DNA of 64,000 nt from NCBI GenBank assembly GCA_002352205.1, contig DEHZ01000015.1, positions 124,001 through 188,000 of the forward strand, read 5' to 3'. Origin of the DNA: Flavobacterium sp. UBA2787 (GTDB lineage: Bacteria; Bacteroidota; Bacteroidia; Flavobacteriales; Flavobacteriaceae). The notes below the pieces were generated by a model. The model ran no database searches, was not told where the DNA came from, and was given only the letters and a program-made list of their open reading frames with translations. This document shows, piece by piece, positions 9,468 through 16,786 of this stretch. The position numbers and the translations under genes were made by a program. Position 1 is the first letter of the stretch. Every line of letters begins with the position of its first letter.

Positions 9468-10146
9468 GTTGCCCGGATTAACTTATTTGAAAATGCTTTG
9501 CGAACAAATTCCTGAATTGGAAGTAGTCAAAGCATTTAACAACCCCGATGTGTTTTTAAGTGAAATCCCCGAATTAGATTTTGATTTATGCATTTTAGAC
9601 ATCGAAATGCCAATGATTTCGGGCATTGAAGTGGCAAATCTATTACAAGGAAAACTTATCATTTTTGCTACAGCTTACAAAGAATTTGCGTTGGATGCTT
9701 TTGAATTGGATGCAGTGGATTATCTGCAAAAACCCATCAAAAAAGAGCGATTGCAAATGGCTGTTCAAAAGGCGTTGAAAAGAATTCAGCAGGAAATTCC
9801 AACCAAGAAATTTACTCAACTACAAGCAGATAAAGGTAAAATACTATTATATTTCGACAAAATCAACTACGTCAAAACCGCCTCGATTGATAGCAGAGAC
9901 AAAGAAGTTTTGCTGAATGATGGCTCAACCGTTATTTTAAAAAATATTTCTTTCGAAAAATTACTGGAATTATTGCCAACTTCAGATTTTTGCCGAATTA
10001 ACAAACACGAAATCATCAAACTTAGTATTGTTCAGTTTTTTTCAGCTGATTTGATTACTACAAATTGTACTTTAAGAGAGAAAAACCTTGTGCTTACGTT
10101 AGGAAATTCATTCAAAAAGGATTTTTTGTCAAAACTAACTTTATAA
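9430..10146 (+). CDS. LytTR-family response regulator
   Basis: 238 residues. The receiver domain (about 1-120) has the acidic pair in LLLDDE, the phospho-acceptor in LCILDIEMP, and the conserved lysine in YLQKPIKKE. A LytTR DNA-binding domain follows (about 135-238; KINYVKTASIDSRD and FCRINKHEIIKL). No ATG lies in a sensible position: the only start that keeps the receiver complete is the TTG inside the 3' end of the kinase gene, 38 bases of overlap, which suggests translational coupling. It is expected to bind paired direct repeats about 21-22 bp apart. Targets unknown. Confidence 0.88.
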   Translation: MNTKLKCLLLDDELPGLTYLKMLCEQIPELEVVKAFNNPDVFLSEIPELDFDLCILDIEMPMISGIEVANLLQGKLIIFATAYKEFALDAFELDAVDYLQKPIKKERLQMAVQKALKRIQQEIPTKKFTQLQADKGKILLYFDKINYVKTASIDSRDKEVLLNDGSTVILKNISFEKLLELLPTSDFCRINKHEIIKLSIVQFFSADLITTNCTLREKNLVLTLGNSFKKDFLSKLTL

Positions 10147-10255
10147 GTTGTTACATTTTTTTGCCCTTTCATTACAAAAATGAAATGTCCTATTTCAGTA
10201 GCGGATTTTACTATTTTGAAATGATAGAATTTTGAGAAAATTAATTGATTTTCTC

Positions 10256-12529
10256 ATGAAAAACTTTAAAAACTCTTTCTTTTATATTTTAATCATTGGT
10301 GGTTTTTCTGCCTTAATGTATTGGATTGCCGTTCAAGGCGAAAAACTTGAATACAATAGAAATATTGAAGTCGTTTCTACCAATTTATCACAATGGGATT
10401 CGTTTTTAGAATCAATTACACACAACATTCATCATCCGTTAGCGATATTATTGGCTCAAATTGTGACTATTATTTTAGTAGCCAGAATGTTTGGATGGAT
10501 TTGTAAAAAAATCGGTCAACCTTCAGTTATTGGTGAGATTATTGCCGGAATTGTTCTAGGACCTTCGTTATTCGGCATGTATTTTCCTGAATTTTCAGCC
10601 AATCTTTTTCCTGCTGAGTCATTGGGAAATTTACAATTTCTTAGCCAAATAGGGCTTATTTTATTCATGTTTGTAATCGGAATGGAGTTAGACCTCAAAG
10701 TGCTTCAAAACAAAGCTCATGACGCAGTTGTAGTGAGTCATGCCAGTATCATTATTCCATTTGCTTCAGGGATGGGATTGGCTTATTACATTTATGAATC
10801 GTTTGCTCCCGAAGGAGTTCAATTTGCTTCTTTTGGTTTATTTTTGGGAATTGCGATGAGTATTACGGCTTTTCCGGTTTTAGCAAGAATTGTTCAAGAA
10901 CGCGGCATACACAAAACCCGCTTGGGAACGATGGTCATAACTTGTGCCGCAGCAGATGATATTACTGCATGGTGTTTGTTGGCTGCGGTTATTGCCATTG
11001 TTAAAGCAGGTTCATTTGTGAGTTCGCTTTATATCATTGCTTTAGCGGCTATTTATGTGTTGTTGATGCTAAAATTGGTTCGACCCTTCTTAAAAAGAGT
11101 TGGCGAACTATATGCCACAAAAGAAAAATTGAGTAAACCAGTCGTAGCCATCTTTTTTGTAACACTAATTGTTTCTTCGTATGCTACGGAAATTATTGGT
11201 ATTCACGCCTTGTTTGGTGCGTTTATGGCAGGTGCAATTATGCCGGATAATATGCGATTCAGAACTCTTTTTATCGAAAAAGTAGAAGATGTTTCCATCG
11301 TGTTGCTTTTACCCTTGTTTTTTGTTTTTACGGGTTTGCGTACCGAAATCGGACTTTTAAATGATCCTTATTTGTGGAAAGTGACGGGTTTAATCATTTT
11401 AGTGGCAGTTGTTGGAAAATTTGTTGGAAGTGCTTTAGCTGCCAAATTTGTGGGTCAGAATTGGCGTGACAGTTTAACCATTGGTGCATTAATGAACACC
11501 AGAGGTTTAATGGAATTGGTCGTTTTAAACATTGGGTTTGATTTAGGAGTGCTCACGCCCGAAGTTTTTGCGATGATGGTCATCATGGCGTTAGTAACCA
11601 CATTTATGACCGGTCCGGCATTAAATTTAATTGACCTAATTTTCAAAAAACCAACTGATGAAACCATTCCGGCTGAAGTTATTGATGCCGGAAAATATAA
11701 ATTATTGTTTTCGTTTGGAGATAGTCAGAGTGGTAAAGCATTGTTGCGTTTGGGACATTTTTTTACTAAAAAACAAGGTGAAAATGCGTTGATTACAGCC
11801 ATGCACTTGACACCTACCAGCGAAATCAATCAAATTAATATTGAAGAGTATGAAAGGGAAAGTTTTGACCCCGTTTTGAACGAAGCAAAAAATATGAATC
11901 AACCACTTTCCACTTTTTTTAAAGCATCGAATGATATTGATTCTGACATTGCCAAAACGGCCAATCAAGGCGATTTTGATTTGCTTTTAATCGGTTTGGG
12001 ACAATCAATGTTTGAAGGAAGTTTTTTAGGTAAAATTTTAGGATTTACTACCAGAATTATCACACCAGATCGTATTTTAAATACAATAGCCGGGAAGGAT
12101 AATATTTTTGAAGAATCGATTTTTGATGATAGAACCCGTCAAATTTTAATGAAAAGCGAAGTTCCGGTTGGTATCTTAGTGGATAAAAAATTCACCAAAG
12201 CAGACATTATTTTTGTTCCTATTTTTGATAAAAGTGATGCTTATTTGATAAATTATGCTCAAAAACTCATTCACAACAACGAATCTCAGATTACGATTTT
12301 AGATTCTAAAGGATTAATCAAAAATAACCCGGAAATTAAAGAAATGATCCGTTCCATTGAACAAAAAGCACCTAATCACATTACGCTGCTAAATGAACAA
12401 AAAATCGAAAAAGAATTTTTGCTCAAGCAGGATTTGATGTTGATTAGTCTCAACAGCTGGAAAAAATTGGTTGAAACTAGAGGAATTTGGTTGAGCAACA
12501 CACCTTCAACACTAATAATTCAGAAATAA
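10256..12529 (+). CDS. CPA2-family cation/proton antiporter with C-terminal cytosolic domain
   Basis: 757 residues from the ATG (a TTG 24 bases upstream is a weaker start). One N-terminal helix and a periplasmic stretch lead into the Na+/H+ exchanger domain (about 60-460) with many helices and motifs typical of the KefB/NapA group: GEIIAGIVLGPSLFG, TCAAADDITAW (the DD-type ion site), and GALMNTRGLMELVVLNIG. The last 270 residues are soluble and resemble tandem universal-stress-protein-like modules. Expected to exchange K+ or Na+ for protons in the inner membrane. A bidirectional terminator separates it from the converging ars operon. Confidence 0.9.
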   Translation: MKNFKNSFFYILIIGGFSALMYWIAVQGEKLEYNRNIEVVSTNLSQWDSFLESITHNIHHPLAILLAQIVTIILVARMFGWICKKIGQPSVIGEIIAGIVLGPSLFGMYFPEFSANLFPAESLGNLQFLSQIGLILFMFVIGMELDLKVLQNKAHDAVVVSHASIIIPFASGMGLAYYIYESFAPEGVQFASFGLFLGIAMSITAFPVLARIVQERGIHKTRLGTMVITCAAADDITAWCLLAAVIAIVKAGSFVSSLYIIALAAIYVLLMLKLVRPFLKRVGELYATKEKLSKPVVAIFFVTLIVSSYATEIIGIHALFGAFMAGAIMPDNMRFRTLFIEKVEDVSIVLLLPLFFVFTGLRTEIGLLNDPYLWKVTGLIILVAVVGKFVGSALAAKFVGQNWRDSLTIGALMNTRGLMELVVLNIGFDLGVLTPEVFAMMVIMALVTTFMTGPALNLIDLIFKKPTDETIPAEVIDAGKYKLLFSFGDSQSGKALLRLGHFFTKKQGENALITAMHLTPTSEINQINIEEYERESFDPVLNEAKNMNQPLSTFFKASNDIDSDIAKTANQGDFDLLLIGLGQSMFEGSFLGKILGFTTRIITPDRILNTIAGKDNIFEESIFDDRTRQILMKSEVPVGILVDKKFTKADIIFVPIFDKSDAYLINYAQKLIHNNESQITILDSKGLIKNNPEIKEMIRSIEQKAPNHITLLNEQKIEKEFLLKQDLMLISLNSWKKLVETRGIWLSNTPSTLIIQK

Positions 12530-12545
12530 AACATTACAAAAATGA

Positions 12546-12579
12546 AAAAATCCCAAACTCACTCGAATTTGGGATTTTT
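12546..12579. terminator. Bidirectional terminator between antiporter gene and ars operon
   Basis: AAAAATCCCAAA and TTTGGGATTTTT form a 12-bp stem with A and T tracts on either side, placed between convergent genes. Confidence 0.8.
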
Positions 12580-12583
12580 CTTT

Positions 12584-12997
12584 TTAAACATTTTCTTTAA
12601 TAAATTCCTCAGAAAAAGCTTTGATTTGATCGCGAACCCTTCTGAATTCTGCAATTAGTTCCTTTGCGGTTCCTGATGCTTTTGACGGATCTTCAAAACT
12701 ATGGTGAATTGTTTTTGTTTTGGTTGGGAAAAAAGGACAAGCTTCTTTGGCATTATCACAAACGGTTATCACATAATCAAATTCAATATCGGCATATTCA
12801 TCCACGTGATTAGAAGTGTGTTTGGAAATATCAATACCATCTTCTGCCATTATACCTATTGCAAACGGATTTAGTCCGTGTACTTCCACACCGGCACTGT
12901 AAACCTGTGCTTTATCGTTAGCAAAATGCTTTAAATAACCATGAGCCATTTGGCTTCTGCACGAATTTCCGGTGCATAGAACGAGAATTTTTTTCAT
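12584..12997 (-). CDS. arsC: Arsenate reductase, thioredoxin-coupled (LMW-PTP fold)
   Basis: 137 residues, about the length of the thioredoxin-dependent ArsC family. It reduces arsenate to arsenite in the cytosol. The CX5R loop is CTGNSCRS (Cys8, Arg14), and Cys80 and Cys87 (VCDNAKEACPFF) match the redox relay pair with the right spacing of seven. It is the last gene of the ars operon, one base after acr3, so product is handed straight to the efflux pump. Confidence 0.92.
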   Translation of the reverse strand: MKKILVLCTGNSCRSQMAHGYLKHFANDKAQVYSAGVEVHGLNPFAIGIMAEDGIDISKHTSNHVDEYADIEFDYVITVCDNAKEACPFFPTKTKTIHHSFEDPSKASGTAKELIAEFRRVRDQIKAFSEEFIKENV

Positions 12998-12998
12998 T

Positions 12999-14027
12999 TT
13001 ATTTGTAGTATTTGTGTTTTAACCAAAAAGATACTCTTACCAGCAAAATCAATGCAGGTACTTCCACAAGAGGGCCAATGACACCCGTAAAGGCTTGTCC
13101 GCTATTCAATCCGAAAACGGCAATGGCAACTGCAATCGCTAATTCAAAATTGTTTCCGGCCGCTGTAAATGAAACCGCCGCATTTTGATCATAGGGAGCT
13201 CCAACCGACTTCGTTACAAAGAAGCCAATGATGAACATAATGGCAAAATAAATGAGCATCGGAATGGCAATCAATACAATATCAAGCGGAATTGTGACAA
13301 TTAATTCGCCTTTTAAACTAAACATGACCACAATTGTGGCTAACAAAGCGATTAACGTGATGGGTGATATGGTTGGGATGAATTTCGTGTTATACCATTC
13401 TTCTCCTTTAAACTTCACTAATATGATTCGGCTTAAAAACCCTAATAAAAAAGGCAAACCTAAATAAATAGCTACACTTTCAGCAATAGTGGCAATTGAA
13501 ATATCGACTATCGCTCCTTCAAAACCAAAATAGGGTGGAAGTATCGTAATGAATATCCAAGCATAAAAACTGTAGAAAAACACTTGAAAAACACTGTTTA
13601 AAGCCACTAATCCTGCTCCGTATTCTTTGCTTCCTTCGGCTAAATCATTCCAAACCAAAACCATCGCAATGCAACGAGCTAATCCTATAAGAATTAATCC
13701 AATCATATATTCCGGATGATCTTTTAGAAAAATGATTGCTAAGAAAAACATCAAAAACGGACCAATTATCCAATTTAGTAGTAAAGAAATCGATAAAATT
13801 TTGGTGTTTTTAAATACTTTCGGTAATAATTTGTAATCTACTTTGGCTAATGGCGGATACATCATCAAAATCAACCCAATGGCAATAGGAATGTTGGTTG
13901 TTCCTGAACTCATTCCGTTTATATTTTCTGCTACAGATGGAATATAATAACCTAAACTGACACCAATAAACATTGCAATAAAAATCCACAATGTTAAGTA
14001 TGAATCTAAAAATGATAGTTTCTTCAT
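12999..14027 (-). CDS. acr3: ACR3-type arsenite efflux transporter
   Basis: 342 residues, ten predicted membrane helices, SBF/BART superfamily. The family signature [16 protein letters not shown], with its functionally essential cysteine, is present. It exports As(III) driven by the membrane potential or proton gradient. It lies 10 bases after the DUF6428 gene and one base before arsC, clearly one transcription unit. Confidence 0.93.
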   Translation of the reverse strand: MKKLSFLDSYLTLWIFIAMFIGVSLGYYIPSVAENINGMSSGTTNIPIAIGLILMMYPPLAKVDYKLLPKVFKNTKILSISLLLNWIIGPFLMFFLAIIFLKDHPEYMIGLILIGLARCIAMVLVWNDLAEGSKEYGAGLVALNSVFQVFFYSFYAWIFITILPPYFGFEGAIVDISIATIAESVAIYLGLPFLLGFLSRIILVKFKGEEWYNTKFIPTISPITLIALLATIVVMFSLKGELIVTIPLDIVLIAIPMLIYFAIMFIIGFFVTKSVGAPYDQNAAVSFTAAGNNFELAIAVAIAVFGLNSGQAFTGVIGPLVEVPALILLVRVSFWLKHKYYK

Positions 14028-14037
14028 CGTCTGTAAA

Positions 14038-14541
14038 TTAACAACAGCCTGATTCCGGAGTACAACATCCTGCTGTAATTTCGGATAATTTTACTTTTTG
14101 TTTCGGAGTGCCACAGGTTTCGCCACGGTCTATTGCTTTGCATTGTGTTTTGTCAGCAATTAAATTGACAATGATTTCATCTTCAGAAAATTGAAAATCT
14201 TGTGGATGCATTTGTCTCGTGTCAAACGTATCATTTCCAAACTCAATTTTAACGGTTACATTTGGATTTAAAGGCAGTGATTTTTCAACCACATCAATAA
14301 TTTGTAATGCTTTTGATGCTTTCATCGAACGAGGAGTTTCCTTTTGAGAAGGCTCCCAAAGTTGCAGAATAATTTCTGTCCAAGCATTCATTTTTCCACC
14401 ACAATCAACCGAAGTGATAGCGTTTTGTTTTATTTCTGTAATATGAAAAGAAGGGTGCACAAATTGATTTTCACCAAATTGAAATTGCAAATGCAAATCC
14501 GGGTGTTGCACTAATTGATTTTTAAATTCTGACCAGTTCAT
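14038..14541 (-). CDS. DUF6428-like protein of the arsenic operon
   Basis: 167 residues with a cysteine-rich tail ([11 protein letters not shown]) and further cysteines in SVDCGGK, TQCK and ETCG. I recognise it as similar to DUF6428 proteins that sit between arsR and the pump in Bacteroidota ars operons. The C-terminal vicinal Cys pairs look suited to binding As(III), so a metallochaperone or buffering role is a reasonable inference, not established. Cytosolic, with no signal peptide. Confidence 0.8.
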   Translation of the reverse strand: MNWSEFKNQLVQHPDLHLQFQFGENQFVHPSFHITEIKQNAITSVDCGGKMNAWTEIILQLWEPSQKETPRSMKASKALQIIDVVEKSLPLNPNVTVKIEFGNDTFDTRQMHPQDFQFSEDEIIVNLIADKTQCKAIDRGETCGTPKQKVKLSEITAGCCTPESGCC

Positions 14542-14555
14542 AATTATTTGGTTTT

Positions 14556-14885
14556 TTAACAGCAGTCAAACGGACTACCATCGGGTTTACTAATTGTTTT
14601 GATAAAAGCTTTTACTTTTTTCCAAGTTTCTTGATTCAAACAGTAACATATGTTGTTTCCGCTAATGTTTCCTTTGATTAAGTTTACTTTTTTAAGTTCC
14701 GCTAAGTGTCTTGAAACAGTAGATTGAGCTAAAGGAAGCACTTCTACAATTTCTCCGCACACACAAGAAGGCATGTTGCTCAATAATTTTATGATAGCAA
14801 TGCGAGCCGGATGCCCTATTGCTTTAAGGATTTCGGCCATTTCGTTGGTCTCTTGAGAGAAGCCTGTTGTTTTTGTTATTCCCAT
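14556..14885 (-). CDS. arsR: ArsR-family arsenite-responsive repressor
   Basis: 109 residues, winged helix. The recognition region is LPLAQSTVSRHLAELKKV. The CxC pair (Cys41, Cys43 in SCVCGEI) sits at the start of the DNA-binding region as in As(III)-sensing ArsR proteins, and the protein ends in another pair (FDCC). It is the first gene of the ars operon. A palindrome overlapping its start codon and promoter is the likely autoregulatory operator, so As(III) binding should release the whole operon. Confidence 0.92.
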   Translation of the reverse strand: MGITKTTGFSQETNEMAEILKAIGHPARIAIIKLLSNMPSCVCGEIVEVLPLAQSTVSRHLAELKKVNLIKGNISGNNICYCLNQETWKKVKAFIKTISKPDGSPFDCC

Positions 14886-14920
14886 ATCGCAATATTACGA
14901 TAAGATTTTAAATAATACAA
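14885..14920 (-). promoter_or_regulatory. arsR promoter and overlapping ArsR operator
   Basis: A near-perfect 18-bp palindrome, TATCG-C-AATATT-A-CGATA (14885-14902), touches the first base of the arsR start codon. The minus strand reads TTG-N20-TAATATTG, a -33/-7 pair with the -7 inside the palindrome, so a bound repressor would block RNA polymerase. The -7 ends about 4 bases before the ATG, predicting a leaderless mRNA. Confidence 0.6.
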
Positions 14921-15168
14921 GTTTTTTAACGGAAATTTTTGCGTGTTATCGAAAGCCTTGTAATATGCTTTTTTAGCCGTGTTTTTTAACTTAAGTTTGT
15001 TGATAGTTATGGGTTTAGGTTGAAATGCTGAAAGCCTGTAATTTAGAAATTTAACCGTGTAAAACGCCCCAATCTTTTTGCACAGAGAACCTACAAATCA
15101 AATTATTTAAAAAAAGCAAGACCAGGAGTTGTTTCCTGATTTTTGTATTCAAAAGATTTTGTAGGTTT

Positions 15169-16281
15169 ATGATGCACTCTTACCTCATTCTTGACGATGA
15201 TAGCAAAAGCATTTTGAAAATCCAGTCCGTAATGGAAGGGTTTTCAAATTTTCAGCTTATGGCTACTGCGACAAATTATGAGGACGGTTTGAATGCCATT
15301 TTAGAGTACCAGCCGGATTTTGTTTTTTTAGAGATCAATCCGCTTTCCTCTTCTTCTAATCTTTCTTTGTTGATTATTAATGAATTGCATCGTTTTTTAA
15401 AGAAGATTCCCAAAATTATTGCTATTTCGCACGATACAAGCAAAGCGTTTGAAGCGGTTAAATATGATGTGTTAGATTTTTTAGTAAAACCTTTTGCTGA
15501 AGCAGATGTACGCAAAGCGTTATTGCGTTTTGAAAAAAATAATGACACTCCGGTTATTCGTTTAAATCCTGAACCACGAAAAATTGCGGAATTCAAAATT
15601 GTTGAGCCAAATCCTGAAGTTCAAGAAAAAGATAATTTAGCAAGAGAGTTAATTCCGATTCAGCCTGAACCTGTTCAAGTTAATGCGGTGAATGAAGAAT
15701 TGATTACGCTTTTAAAAACAGAGCTGTCCGGTTTGAAAGAGGCTATTTTGGAAATGGCAAATCAACATAAGCCGGCATTTGATTCGGAATCGATTACTTC
15801 ACAAATAATTTCAACAATAGAAGAATCTCTTCCAAAGGAAAATACAACAATAGATTTAGAACCTATTCTTACCGAAATTAAAAACATCACATTTGATTCT
15901 CCAAAAACGAGTGTTTCAAATGATGAAGTGCACCGCAATTTAATTTGCATAAAATCGTATGGCGATTATCGATTCTTAGAGTTAGATGAAATTGCTTTTT
16001 TGAAAGCCGATAACAATTCTACCGATATTACATTAAACAATGGAGAAGTCATTACTGCATTTAAAACCTTAAAATATTTTGAAGAAAATCTTCCTTCCTA
16101 CTTCTTCAGAATACACAATAGTTATATTGTGAATAAAAACTATGTTTCTCGAATTCATACCGGAAACACGGTTTGCTACATTAAAAATTCGAAAACACAA
16201 CTCCCGTTTTCCAAGAGCTACAAAGACAATGTAGAGCAAATTATAGCCCAATTAGCAGGGTTAGAATTCAAAGACATCTAA
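15169..16281 (+). CDS. LytTR regulator with atypical (Asp-to-Glu) receiver
   Basis: 370 residues. The N-terminal receiver-like domain (about 1-120) has the acidic cluster LILDDDS and the lysine of FLVKPFAE, but the phospho-acceptor position reads FVFLEINP: Glu55 replaces Asp, a change often phosphomimetic. A long charged linker (about 125-255, with PEP and EP stretches) leads to a LytTR DNA-binding domain (about 262-370; IKSYGDYRFLELDEIAFLKA and FFRIHNSYIVNKNYVSRI). No kinase gene is adjacent upstream. It stands just before the repeat-peptide gene and 3.3 kb before three loci with LytTR-like direct repeats, so it is the obvious candidate to bind them. Confidence 0.85.
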   Translation: MMHSYLILDDDSKSILKIQSVMEGFSNFQLMATATNYEDGLNAILEYQPDFVFLEINPLSSSSNLSLLIINELHRFLKKIPKIIAISHDTSKAFEAVKYDVLDFLVKPFAEADVRKALLRFEKNNDTPVIRLNPEPRKIAEFKIVEPNPEVQEKDNLARELIPIQPEPVQVNAVNEELITLLKTELSGLKEAILEMANQHKPAFDSESITSQIISTIEESLPKENTTIDLEPILTEIKNITFDSPKTSVSNDEVHRNLICIKSYGDYRFLELDEIAFLKADNNSTDITLNNGEVITAFKTLKYFEENLPSYFFRIHNSYIVNKNYVSRIHTGNTVCYIKNSKTQLPFSKSYKDNVEQIIAQLAGLEFKDI

Positions 16282-16286
16282 AAAAA

Positions 16287-16341
16287 GTTATTCTACCAAG
16301 ATTTTAGGTTATTCTACAACCAAACGAACACAATCCACCAT
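16287..16341 (+). promoter_or_regulatory. Direct repeats with 21-bp spacing upstream of the peptide gene
   Basis: The 10-mer GTTATTCTAC occurs at 16287 and 16308, exactly 21 bp apart; a weaker third element (TCCACCAT at 16334) continues the period from TCTACCAA and TCTACAAC. Two-turn spacing is typical of LytTR operators, although the sequence differs from the 22-bp repeats near the RNA genes. Confidence 0.4.
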
Positions 16342-16380
16342 TAACACCCTGATTTTGTTGGCTGTAGCAGATAAGCACTA

Positions 16381-16388
16381 TACTTTTA
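16381..16388 (+). promoter_or_regulatory. -7-like box of the repeat-peptide gene
   Basis: TACTTTTA followed by CACC, nearly the same as the box in front of the first small-RNA gene (TACTTTTACATC). It predicts a leader of about 100 bases. Confidence 0.4.
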
Positions 16389-16497
16389 CACCGTGAATGA
16401 TTGTGTCCACGTGATACATTTACATGATAACAAAAATAGTATCAAGCGTTCACTCAACTAAAACGAAATTCAACTTATAACTTAATATCACAACATT

Positions 16498-16695
16498 ATG
16501 AAAACTTTATTCGCATTATTAGGACTTTTTATGTTTGCTTCTGTATCTTCATCTGATTTATCAGTAAATTCTACATCTGAAAATGGAGATGGGTCAGCTG
16601 TAACAGGAGGAAAAAGAGCTTTGGTTATCCAAATGTCTGAGAATGGAGATGGATCTGCTGTAACAGGTGGAAAAAGAGCTTTAGTTATTCAATAA
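16498..16695 (+). CDS. Small secreted repeat-peptide precursor, candidate signal peptide
   Basis: 65 residues: a Sec signal peptide (hydrophobic core LFALLGLFMFAS, cleavage expected near residue 17-19), a short spacer, then two tandem copies of a 19-residue sequence from SENGDGSAV to KRALVIQ, period 20 (residues 27-45 and 47-65). The copies are identical in protein but differ at six third-codon positions, so the sequence is maintained by selection rather than being a fresh duplication. Each repeat contains a GGKR that could be a processing site, releasing ALVIQ-like or longer peptides; this is inference. No cysteines. It lies just upstream of a TPR sensor kinase. I do not recognise the family. 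Confidence 0.75.
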   Translation: MKTLFALLGLFMFASVSSSDLSVNSTSENGDGSAVTGGKRALVIQMSENGDGSAVTGGKRALVIQ

Positions 16696-16760
16696 TTAGG
16701 AAATAGAAAATAATTTCTTTCTTAAAGTAATTATTTTTAACATTATACAAATCTTTTTAA

Positions 16761-16768
16761 TATTTTTG
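16761..16768 (+). promoter_or_regulatory. -7 box of the TPR kinase gene
   Basis: TATTTTTG, exact TAnnTTTG match, 18 bases before the TTG start. It allows transcription separate from the peptide gene. Confidence 0.45.
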
Positions 16769-16786
16769 ATGTAAATATCAGAAGTA

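Noticed and set aside
15276-15596. 106-codon minus-strand ORF
   Set aside because: Antisense shadow of the LytTR regulator receiver domain.
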